From Rhizobium sp. BK602 (GTDB lineage: Bacteria > Pseudomonadota > Alphaproteobacteria > Rhizobiales > Rhizobiaceae), in NCBI RefSeq assembly GCF_014195095.1, contig NZ_JACIBC010000004.1, positions 372,001-436,000 of the forward strand: DNA of 64,000 nucleotides, written 5' to 3'. The position numbers and the translations under genes are program-made. Of the stretch, positions 1 to 7,261 are shown one piece after another (positions within the stretch are counted from its first letter, which is position 1; each line of letters begins with the position of its first letter). The notes under the pieces are model-generated. The model saw nothing but the letters and a program-made list of their open reading frames with translations, was not told the DNA's origin and made no database searches.

Positions 1-446
1 ACGTCCCCCTGACCGAAAATTTCACCGACGGCATCGCGCATCTGGCACTACCCGTCTGCGTGATCTCCATCATCCTGATCGCCCATGTCTCGCGCATGGT
101 GCGCTCCGAACTCGTCGACGTGCTGCATACCGATTATGTCCGCGCCGCGCGGCTGAAGGGGCTTTCCGGCCCGCGAGTTCTCTTCGGCCATGCGCTGCGC
201 AACGCATTGCTGCCAACGATCACGGTCGTCGCCCTCGACGTCGGCTATTTGCTCGGTGGCATCATCGTCGTCGAGGAGATCTTCGCCATACCCGGCATCG
301 GGCGGCAACTGATCGTCGCCATCCAGACGCGCGACCTGCCCGCCATCCAGGCCGGCGTCCTGCTGATGGCCGCCACCTATTCCATCGTCAATTTCGCGGC
401 CGACATTCTCTATGCCTGGCTCGACAAGAGGATCCAATATGGTTGA
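1..446 (+). CDS. Dipeptide/oligopeptide ABC transporter permease, DppB type (5' end outside window)
   Basis: This is the C-terminal 147 residues of an inner-membrane permease of the DppB/OppB family; the reading frame is open from the first base, so the start lies upstream of the window. The visible part contains the cytoplasmic EAA-type coupling loop (residues resembling DYVRAARLKGLSG) and the conserved segment FAIPGIGRQLIVAI followed by a last membrane helix, both typical of peptide/nickel permeases. The stop overlaps the next permease start by 8 bp, so the two genes are translationally coupled. It would form the import channel with the downstream DppC-like protein. The substrate-binding protein is presumably encoded upstream, outside the window. 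Confidence 0.9.
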   Translation, partial: VPLTENFTDGIAHLALPVCVISIILIAHVSRMVRSELVDVLHTDYVRAARLKGLSGPRVLFGHALRNALLPTITVVALDVGYLLGGIIVVEEIFAIPGIGRQLIVAIQTRDLPAIQAGVLLMAATYSIVNFAADILYAWLDKRIQYG

Positions 447-1269
447 GCTTTTCAAGCGGCTGATGCGCACGCCGCAGGGCGCCACCGGCCTGATCCTGAT
501 CGTTCTGGTCTTCATCATCGTCGTCTTCGGCCCATGGCTCGCGCCGCACGATCCGGAAGCCATGTCGATCCTGTCGCGCTACAAGGGGCCAAGTGCGGCC
601 TTCCCGCTGGGGACCGACCAATATGGTCGCGACATCTTGAGCCGCCTGCTCATCGGGGCACGCGCCACCGTGACGACGGCCGTTCTGGCGACCCTTGCCG
701 GAACGCTGGCGGGCGCCCTGATCGGCACGATCTCGGCCTATCTCGGCGGCCGGGCGGACGAGATCATCATGCGCACCATCGACGCCATCATGGCGATCCC
801 GAACCTGCTGTTCGCGCTCCTGATCGTCAATCTGCTCGGCTCCGGCAGCGTCAATGCGCTGGTGGCCGTCGCCATCGCCTTCGCGCCCGGCATGGCGCGC
901 ATCACCCGCAGCGTCGCGCTCTCGATCCGCAAGCAGGACTATGTGAGCGCGGCGATCGCCCGCGGCGAAAGCTCGTCCTTCATCATCCTCAGGGAAATGC
1001 TGCCGAACGTCATCGCGCCGATCATCGTCGAGACGACCATCCGCGTCTCCTTCGCGGTCATGCTGTTCGCGACGCTCAGTTTCCTCGGGCTGGGCGCCCA
1101 GCCGCCGGCGACGGAATGGGGACTGATGATCTCCGAGGCACGCCAATACATGCACATCAGCGCCGGAATCCTGATCTGGCCGAGCCTCGCGATCGCGGTC
1201 GTCGCCGTCGGTTTCAATCTGCTCGGCGACGGTCTTCGCGATGCGCTGAACCCCCGCACGGGAGGATGA
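439..1269 (+). CDS. Dipeptide/oligopeptide ABC transporter permease, DppC type
   Basis: A 276-residue inner-membrane permease of the DppC/OppC family. It begins with an N-terminal helix (about residues 15-38), has the family hallmark PLGTDQYGRDILSRLL near residue 60, then five further hydrophobic segments and the coupling loop with FLGLGAQPPATEWG. The ATG at 439 is preferred over an upstream in-frame codon because AGAGGA sits just before it and it overlaps the preceding stop. The gene lies in a tight operon between the DppB-like permease and the fused ATPase, with only one base before the latter. The role is import of a peptide-like substrate; the actual ligand cannot be read from the sequence. 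Confidence 0.93.
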   Translation: MVELFKRLMRTPQGATGLILIVLVFIIVVFGPWLAPHDPEAMSILSRYKGPSAAFPLGTDQYGRDILSRLLIGARATVTTAVLATLAGTLAGALIGTISAYLGGRADEIIMRTIDAIMAIPNLLFALLIVNLLGSGSVNALVAVAIAFAPGMARITRSVALSIRKQDYVSAAIARGESSSFIILREMLPNVIAPIIVETTIRVSFAVMLFATLSFLGLGAQPPATEWGLMISEARQYMHISAGILIWPSLAIAVVAVGFNLLGDGLRDALNPRTGG

Positions 1270-1270
1270 C

Positions 1271-2902
1271 ATGAGCCAACCACAACAGAGCAGCGTTCTC
1301 CAGATCCGCGACTATTGCCTCGACTATCTGACGGCGAACGGCACGTTCCATGCGCTGAAGACCATCAATCTGGAGATCCGCGCCGGGGAAATCCTCGGTC
1401 TCGTCGGCGAATCCGGCTCGGGCAAGACCTCGCTTGCCTGGTCGATCATGCGCTACCTGCCGGGCAATGCCCGGGAGGTGGGCGGTTCCATCCGGCTGTT
1501 GGGCGAGGATCTGGCGGCCAAGACCGCCGCCGAGATCGGTCGCATGCGCGGCAGGCAGATCAGCATGGTCTTCCAGGACCCCGGCACGTCGCTCAATCCC
1601 ACCCTGTCGCTCGGCACGCAGCTTACCGAGGCGCTGACGCGCCATCGCGGCCTGACGAAAAGACAGGCATGGAGCGAGGGAGAGGCGATGCTTGCCCGCG
1701 TCGGACTGAAAAACCCGGCCCAGATGATGAGGCGCATGCCGCATGAAGCGTCGGGCGGCGAGAAGCAGCGCGTCGTCATCGCCACGGCCTTCGCCTGCAA
1801 TCCCGCCTGCATCATCTTCGACGAACCGACCACGGCCCTCGACGTGATCACCTCGCGGCAGATCCTCGACCTCTTCCTCGATCTTCAGGCCGAGACGGGC
1901 GTCGCCTCGCTCTACATCTCGCATGATCTGGCATTGCTGTCGCGCACGGCAAAGCGCGTCGCCGTCATCCGCAAGGGCGAGATCGTCGAGCAGGGTTCGG
2001 TTGCCGAGATTTTCGGCGCGCCGCGCCAGGATTATACGAAGGAACTTCTCGCCGCCGTGCCGCGTCCGGACAAGAGGCTGGTCGAAACCCGCCCGTCTTA
2101 CGAGACGGCACCGCTCATGGAGGTCGAGAACGTCAGCGTCCATTATGGCCGCAAGCCGTTTCTCTCGGCGCTGACGGGCCGTTCCTTCGAACGCTTCGCC
2201 GGCAATCGCGCCATCAGCCTCAGCATCCAGCCGGGCGAGATCCTCGGCATTGTCGGGGAATCCGGCTCGGGCAAATCGACCCTCGCCAAAGCGATGACCG
2301 GGCTCAATCCCTTCGAGGGCCGGATGAGTTTCGGCGGTCGGGCGATCACCGGTCTCGCCGACATGGACAAGGCATACCGCAAGGATGTCCAGCTCATCTT
2401 CCAGCATCCCGACGCCTCGCTCAATCCGCGGCAGAGGATCGATGAGATCCTGGGACGCCCGCTGAGGCTCTATGGCGACACCGGCTCCCGCCCGCAGCAG
2501 ATCGGCGAGCTGCTGGAGCAGGTCCGCCTGCCGCGCAGCTATGCGAACCGCTATCCGCATCAGCTCTCGGGCGGCGAAAAGCAGCGCGTCGCCATCGCCC
2601 GCGCCTTCGCCTCGCGGCCGAGGCTCGTCATTTGCGACGAAATCACCTCGGCGCTCGACGTTTCCGTGCAGGCCTCGATCGTGCAGTTGCTGCTCGAGCT
2701 GCACAGACGGCACGGCACGGCCTTCCTCTTCATCACCCACGATCTCAACCTCGTCCGCCAGATCGCCCATCGCATCGCGGTGATGTATCGCGGCGACCTG
2801 ATCGAGCTCGTGCCAACCGACCAGATCGCCAGCCCCGACCGCGCCGCCTATACCCGCCAGCTTATCGAGGCGGTTCCGGCACCGGCGGGAACATCGTTCT
2901 GA
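1271..2902 (+). CDS. Fused dipeptide ABC transporter ATP-binding protein (DppD-DppF type)
   Basis: A 543-residue protein containing two complete ABC ATPase domains, the usual DppD and DppF joined in one chain. The N-terminal half has Walker A GESGSGKTS, signature ASGGEKQR and Walker B IIFDEPTTALD; the C-terminal half has GESGSGKST, LSGGEKQR and VICDEITSALD. All catalytic residues look intact in both halves, so it should energise the two permeases encoded immediately upstream. A clear GGAGG ribosome-binding site precedes the ATG. The following M20-fold gene starts 23 bp after the stop and probably belongs to the same transcript, which suggests that the imported compound is hydrolysed by the downstream enzymes. 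Confidence 0.94.
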   Translation: MSQPQQSSVLQIRDYCLDYLTANGTFHALKTINLEIRAGEILGLVGESGSGKTSLAWSIMRYLPGNAREVGGSIRLLGEDLAAKTAAEIGRMRGRQISMVFQDPGTSLNPTLSLGTQLTEALTRHRGLTKRQAWSEGEAMLARVGLKNPAQMMRRMPHEASGGEKQRVVIATAFACNPACIIFDEPTTALDVITSRQILDLFLDLQAETGVASLYISHDLALLSRTAKRVAVIRKGEIVEQGSVAEIFGAPRQDYTKELLAAVPRPDKRLVETRPSYETAPLMEVENVSVHYGRKPFLSALTGRSFERFAGNRAISLSIQPGEILGIVGESGSGKSTLAKAMTGLNPFEGRMSFGGRAITGLADMDKAYRKDVQLIFQHPDASLNPRQRIDEILGRPLRLYGDTGSRPQQIGELLEQVRLPRSYANRYPHQLSGGEKQRVAIARAFASRPRLVICDEITSALDVSVQASIVQLLLELHRRHGTAFLFITHDLNLVRQIAHRIAVMYRGDLIELVPTDQIASPDRAAYTRQLIEAVPAPAGTSF

Positions 2903-2925
2903 CATTGCCTATCAAGGAGCACACA

Positions 2926-4146
2926 ATGGACCCGAAAGCACTCGTCGGCACAATCGACGAGAAGAAGTGCCTCGACTTCCTGTCGACCATGGTTCGTCAT
3001 AAGAGCCATTCGGAGACCGAAGGCGAGCGTGACCTCGCCCGTTTCATGACGCGCGAGATGGAAGCGATCGGGCTGCAATCCGAGCTGCAGCCCTTCGACA
3101 ACGGCCAACGCTTCAATGCCATCGGCCGGCTCAAAGGCGCCGGCGGCGGCAAGAGCCTGCTGTTCAACGGCCATCTCGACACCAATCCGGTCACCGAAGG
3201 CTGGACCGTCGATCCCTGGGGCGGCCTCGTCGACGACCGCTTCATCTACGGCATCGGCGTCTCCAACATGAAGGCGGGCGACGCAGCCTATTTCTGCGCC
3301 GTCAAGACGCTGCTGGAGGCCGGCGTGAAGCTCAAGGGCGATGTCATCCTGACCTATGTCGTCGGCGAGCTGCAGGGCGGCGTCGGCACGCTCGCGGCCA
3401 TCCGCGGCGGCGTGAAGGCCGATTATTTCATCAATAGCGAACCGAGCGACCTGACCGCCGTGACCATGCATGCAGCGGCATTGAGCTTCGTCATCGAGCT
3501 GACGGGCGATACCCGTCATCTTTCCAAGCGCGAGGATTCCGTCGATGCGATCGCGGCCGCCTGCGATATCATCCCGCGCATCAACGCCATGACCTTCAGC
3601 GGCGCGAAAAGCGAGGTTCATCGCTCGATCAACCGCGGCCATGTCGGCGTCGTGCGCGGCGCGCTCGGACGCGACCTCGAGGAATGGCGGCCGCCGCAGG
3701 TCGCCGATTTCGTGCGCATCAGGGGGTCCGCCCGCTATGCCCCCGGCCAGACGCAGGACGGCGTGCTTGCCGATCTTGCCGCCGAACTCGTCGAACTCGA
3801 AAAGCGCTTCCCGGGCCTCAAGGCCAAGCTGGTGCCGGAGATGATCGAGGGGCGTCCCCTCATGCCACCCTTCGAAGTATCGCCGACCTCGCGCATCGTC
3901 ACATCCATCAACGCGGCCTATGAGGCCGTGCGCGGCGAGAAGCAGCCCACTGGCGCCATCACGCCGACCCGCTTTTATGGAACCGATGCCGGCCATCTCT
4001 ATCACGAGCTCGGCATGGAAGGCATCGTCTGCGGCCCCGGCGGCCGCTACAACACCATGCCCGACGAACGCGTCGATATCGCCGACTATCTCGACATGAT
4101 CCGCATCTACATGCTGACCATTCTCGATATTTGCGAGGTCGCGTGA
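2926..4146 (+). CDS. M20-fold hydrolase with degenerate metal site
   Basis: A 406-residue protein with the ArgE/DapE/carboxypeptidase G2 fold. Family landmarks are NGHLDTNP (His83, Asp85), GVSNMKAG around residue 114, VGELQGGVGT around 148 and SEPSD at 172. Compared with canonical M20 enzymes, the bridging Asp is Asn114, the metal-binding second Glu of the EE pair is Leu149 and the C-terminal His is Asn (GGRYNTMPDE), while His83, the general-base Glu148 and Glu172 remain. Metal binding is therefore doubtful and the chemistry may differ from a normal deacylase or peptidase. AAGGAG precedes the ATG. It sits between a peptide importer and an M24-fold gene, so it probably processes the imported substrate; the reaction is unknown. 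Confidence 0.85.
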   Translation: MDPKALVGTIDEKKCLDFLSTMVRHKSHSETEGERDLARFMTREMEAIGLQSELQPFDNGQRFNAIGRLKGAGGGKSLLFNGHLDTNPVTEGWTVDPWGGLVDDRFIYGIGVSNMKAGDAAYFCAVKTLLEAGVKLKGDVILTYVVGELQGGVGTLAAIRGGVKADYFINSEPSDLTAVTMHAAALSFVIELTGDTRHLSKREDSVDAIAAACDIIPRINAMTFSGAKSEVHRSINRGHVGVVRGALGRDLEEWRPPQVADFVRIRGSARYAPGQTQDGVLADLAAELVELEKRFPGLKAKLVPEMIEGRPLMPPFEVSPTSRIVTSINAAYEAVRGEKQPTGAITPTRFYGTDAGHLYHELGMEGIVCGPGGRYNTMPDERVDIADYLDMIRIYMLTILDICEVA

Positions 4147-4152
4147 GGCTGC

Positions 4153-5274
4153 ATGTTCCCGCGTGACGAATTCGACTGGCGCATTGCCAAGGCGCATGCC
4201 GCGATGGACGCGGCCGGCGTCGATCTCCTCCTCATCGACAGCGGCGAGCTGCTGGCATGGCTGACGGGCTACACCGTCTCCGAGACCATGTATCGTGCCG
4301 CCCTGCTGCCGCGGCAGGGCTCGCCATGGTTCGTCCTGCGCGAGCTCGACGAGACGCCGTGCCGGCACAGGACATGGATCGAGGATGTCATCGGCTTTGC
4401 CGATACCGACGATCCTTGCCAGGCAGTGGCGGACAGTATCCGGGCGCGAGGCTTCGCCGCCGCCCGCATCGGGGCCGACGTCGACGGCTATGGCTTCAGC
4501 GCCGGCACCGCCGCGCGGCTGGCATCGCAGCTGCCGACGGCGCGTTTCATCCCCCTTTCCGGCATCAGCGACAGCCTCCGCTGGATCAAGTCACCCCGGG
4601 AAATCGCCGTCCTCGCCGATGCAGCCGCCATTGCCGACGAGGCCATGCTGGCGATTGCGCAGACGATCCGGGCCGGCATGTCGACGCGTGATGCCGCCGC
4701 CCTGGCGGCCGCCACCTTCCTGCAAGCGGGTGCCGACACCGGCGAAACCGGCCCGATCGTCAGGGCGAGCGGCAGCCACGAATTTCTTCATGGCGCCTTC
4801 CGAAACGAATTGCTGGCAGCCGGCGATATCCTGCATACGGAATTGATCCCGCGCATCGGCGGCTACGGCGCGCGCCTCATGCGGCCGCTCCATATCGGAA
4901 AGCCGGATGCCGCGCTGACCGACACCGCTGCCCGCATCATCGCCTTGCAGGACGAGCAGATCGGGGCGATGAAGCCAGGCGCCATCGCCCGGGATGTCGA
5001 CGCCATCGTCCGCAGCGGCCTTCTCAAATCCGGCCTGCGGCCCCGCTACGACAACGTCACCGCCTACACGCTCGGCCTCTATACCCGAACGCCGCGGACG
5101 AGCGATTTTTCCCGCGTGTTTCTCCCGATGGAGGAATGGCCGCTCGAAGAAGGGATGGTCTTTCATGTCTATGCGACCGCCAACCGCCTCGGCTTCAGCG
5201 AAACGGTGGTGGTGACGCCCCAGGGCGGCAAAAGGCTGACATCGACCGAAAGACGGCTTTTCGTCGCCGGCTAG
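4153..5274 (+). CDS. M24 (creatinase/prolidase) fold protein lacking metal ligands
   Basis: A 373-residue pita-bread-fold protein with an N-terminal creatinase-type domain (about 1-145) and a C-terminal M24 catalytic-type domain. Aligning its GDILHTELIPRIGGYG segment with normal prolidases shows the two Asp ligands replaced by Glu and Arg; the His ligand position is Tyr (TAYTLGLY) and one of the two C-terminal Glu ligands is Tyr, leaving only the Glu in FSETVVVT. This resembles metal-independent members such as creatinase rather than aminopeptidase P. The start lies 6 bp after the upstream M20-fold gene, so the two are probably co-transcribed and may act in sequence on an imported amide or N-substituted amino acid. 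The substrate is not identified. Confidence 0.83.
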   Translation: MFPRDEFDWRIAKAHAAMDAAGVDLLLIDSGELLAWLTGYTVSETMYRAALLPRQGSPWFVLRELDETPCRHRTWIEDVIGFADTDDPCQAVADSIRARGFAAARIGADVDGYGFSAGTAARLASQLPTARFIPLSGISDSLRWIKSPREIAVLADAAAIADEAMLAIAQTIRAGMSTRDAAALAAATFLQAGADTGETGPIVRASGSHEFLHGAFRNELLAAGDILHTELIPRIGGYGARLMRPLHIGKPDAALTDTAARIIALQDEQIGAMKPGAIARDVDAIVRSGLLKSGLRPRYDNVTAYTLGLYTRTPRTSDFSRVFLPMEEWPLEEGMVFHVYATANRLGFSETVVVTPQGGKRLTSTERRLFVAG

Positions 5275-5336
5275 CTCGTCAGGAGATCGTCGGGAGGCGG
5301 TCTCGAGCGGAAAGCGGCCGAATATTTCAATCGGCT

Positions 5337-5798
5337 CTAGATCGGCAATTCGGTCGAGGATTTCAGCTCGCGCAGCACGAAGCTCGATACGACCGTGCGC
5401 ACATGCGGGTTGCGCATGAGGTAGCGGGTCATGAAAGCCTCATAGCTTTCGACGTCCTTCGACCTGATCTTCAGCATGTAGTCGAAGGCGCCGGACAGGG
5501 CATAGCACTCCATGATCTCCGGCCGTTCCAGCACCACCGAGGCGAAGGAGGCGACCGCCTCCTCATGGTGATCTTCCAGCGTGACATGGGCGATCACGCA
5601 AAGCTTCAGATCGAGCTTTCCCGGATCGAGCAGCGTCACGCGCTTGCGGATAACGCCATCCGCCTCCAGCTCCTGGATCTTTCGCCAGGCCGAGCTTTGG
5701 GACATGCCGGCTTTTTCCGCCAGATCCGCCAACGAAAGGCTGCCATCGGCCTGAATCAGTTGCAAAAGCTTGCGCTGGAAATTCCCAGGTTCTTTCAT
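5337..5798 (-). CDS. Lrp/AsnC family transcriptional regulator
   Basis: A 153-residue regulator. The N-terminal winged helix-turn-helix (LADLAEKAGMSQSSAWRKIQELE, roughly residues 18-40) is followed by the RAM/AsnC ligand-binding domain, including the YALSGAFDYMLKI strand-turn typical of the effector site. The ATG at 5798 starts a chain of standard Lrp length; longer in-frame extensions would add a non-Lrp-like Trp/Cys-rich leader and were rejected. It is divergent from phhA across a 123-bp gap, so the likely role is control of phenylalanine hydroxylation and of its own promoter in response to an amino acid, probably aromatic. This is inference from gene order. Confidence 0.92.
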   Translation of the reverse strand: MKEPGNFQRKLLQLIQADGSLSLADLAEKAGMSQSSAWRKIQELEADGVIRKRVTLLDPGKLDLKLCVIAHVTLEDHHEEAVASFASVVLERPEIMECYALSGAFDYMLKIRSKDVESYEAFMTRYLMRNPHVRTVVSSFVLRELKSSTELPI

Positions 5799-5921
5799 TT
5801 TCGACGCCAGATCCGAGAATATTTGCCACCAGTATGGCGATATCCAGCAGGAAAGAAAAGAAAATCCGTCAAAGCCGGAGCATAATTGCATGGATATCGC
5901 GGCATCTGGGAGGATCGGCAC
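5799..5921. promoter_or_regulatory. Divergent lrp-phhA promoter region
   Basis: A 123-bp intergenic stretch that must hold both divergent promoters. An imperfect inverted repeat lies at 5819-5843 (ATATTTGCC facing GGCGATAT) within locally AT-rich DNA, a plausible Lrp-type site but not a clear consensus. A GGGAGGA ribosome-binding site lies a few bases before the phhA ATG. No confident -35/-10 pair could be assigned. Confidence 0.35.
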
Positions 5922-6713
5922 ATGACGAAGGAAAGCAGCTACACCGCCAAATTGCCCGGCCCGGACGGCCTATATCCCTACACTGCCGAAGAAGATGCGA
6001 TATGGGCCGAACTCTACGGACGCCAGATGAAGCTATTGGCCGATCTGGCCTGCCGCGAATATCTGGACGGCGTCAAAATCCTGGGGCTGAAGCCCGACAA
6101 GGTGCCGCAGCTTCTCGACGTCAACCGGCGTTTGAACGAGACCACCGGTTTCGGCGTGGAGGGCGTGCCGGCGCTCATTCCGCCCTCGCGCTTCTATGAA
6201 CTGCTGTCGCAGGGCAAGTTTCCGCTGGCGACCTTCCTGCGCCGGCGCGAGCATATCGACTATATCGAGGAGCCGGACCTGTTCCACGAGGTGTTCGGCC
6301 ATTGCCCGCTGCTCACCAACCAGAGCTATGCCAATTTCGTGCGGCATTTCGGCGAGACCGCCGTCCGCCTCGGCAAGGGCTATTCCTGGCATCTCTTCCG
6401 CATCTTCTGGTTCAGCGTCGAATTCGGCCTGATCAACACGCCCGAAGGCCGGCGCTGCTTCGGCGCCGGCATCGTCTCATCGCCAAGCGAAGCAAAGGCT
6501 GCGATGGAGGGGAAGGCATGCGAGTTCCGGCCCTTCGATCTCCTCGACGTCCTCAGGACGCCCTACCGGATCGATATCGTCCAGCCGATCTACTATGTCA
6601 TCGACAGCTTCGCCGACCTTGAAGCCATCGTCGAGCAGGATATCGGCGCCATGATCCTCAAGGCGAAATCGCTGGGTGATTTCCCGCCGGCTTTCGAAGC
6701 CAAGGCCTCGTGA
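5922..6713 (+). CDS. phhA: Phenylalanine 4-hydroxylase
   Basis: A 263-residue monomeric bacterial phenylalanine hydroxylase, which uses tetrahydrobiopterin, O2 and non-haem iron to convert phenylalanine to tyrosine in the cytoplasm. The iron triad is visible as His122 and His127 (HEVFGHCPLL) and Glu167 (FSVEFGL), and the conserved GYSWHLFRIFWF strand is present. Length matches the bacterial enzymes, which lack the eukaryotic regulatory and tetramerisation domains. The start was set at the ATG preceded by GGGAGGA; an upstream in-frame ATG lacks such a site. The divergent Lrp-type gene is the probable regulator. No carbinolamine dehydratase (phhB) gene lies adjacent. Confidence 0.96.
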   Translation: MTKESSYTAKLPGPDGLYPYTAEEDAIWAELYGRQMKLLADLACREYLDGVKILGLKPDKVPQLLDVNRRLNETTGFGVEGVPALIPPSRFYELLSQGKFPLATFLRRREHIDYIEEPDLFHEVFGHCPLLTNQSYANFVRHFGETAVRLGKGYSWHLFRIFWFSVEFGLINTPEGRRCFGAGIVSSPSEAKAAMEGKACEFRPFDLLDVLRTPYRIDIVQPIYYVIDSFADLEAIVEQDIGAMILKAKSLGDFPPAFEAKAS

Positions 6714-6732
6714 AGCGCCGCGTCTGTCGGCT

Positions 6733-7254
6733 TCAATGCGTCGACAGAGGCTGCGGCTGGCTCTGGCGGCTACGGGCCACGGTGAGCTCGGAGGTGGTGT
6801 GATTGAGGCGGTCCGCAAGGACGCGCATGATCTCGACGGCCATTTCGGGGAAATCGCTGAGCAGCTTCAGGAAGTGCTCCTTGCTGATCTTCAGGGCTTC
6901 CAATCGCGACGTCGCCTTGACGGTCGCGGTGCGGGAGACGTCGCAGAGAATGGCGATCTCGCCGACGATGGAATTGATGTCGACTTCTGCGACCTTGATC
7001 TCGCCTGCGGGACTGTCGACAAGAATATCAGCAGTTCCTGAAAGAACAACATAGGCCGCATCACCCTGATCGCCTTGATGAAACAGTGCCTGGCCGGCAT
7101 TGTAGCTGACGCGATCCGAGGTAAATGCCAAAAGCTTCAATTTTGCTGGCGCGATGCGCGAAAAAATCGGCACCCGTTTCAGCATTTCAACTTCGTCTTT
7201 CAGAAGCATGAGCTTCAAATCCCCAGTTTCAGGCCCCAGATACCCCTGCCCCAT
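6733..7254 (-). CDS. Stand-alone cyclic nucleotide-binding domain protein
   Basis: A 173-residue protein made almost entirely of one CRP-type cNMP-binding beta-roll (about residues 22-145) with no helix-turn-helix after it. The phosphate-binding cassette reads VGEIAILCDVSRTATV with the key Glu99 and Arg108 present, so binding of cAMP or cGMP is plausible. It starts 7 bp after the stop of the 904-residue ABC protein and is probably translated from the same message, so the likely job is to confer cyclic-nucleotide control on that protein or its neighbours. An internal ATG at 7209 is an alternative start that would remove 15 residues. It converges on phhA, 19 bp away. The partner is inferred from position only. 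Confidence 0.85.
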   Translation of the reverse strand: MGQGYLGPETGDLKLMLLKDEVEMLKRVPIFSRIAPAKLKLLAFTSDRVSYNAGQALFHQGDQGDAAYVVLSGTADILVDSPAGEIKVAEVDINSIVGEIAILCDVSRTATVKATSRLEALKISKEHFLKLLSDFPEMAVEIMRVLADRLNHTTSELTVARSRQSQPQPLSTH

Positions 7255-7261
7255 TAGGATA

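Noticed and set aside
1214-2905. A 563-codon minus-strand frame opposite the fused DppDF ATPase.
   Set aside because: It is an antisense shadow; the plus strand carries two complete ABC ATPase domains with ribosome-binding site and operon context.
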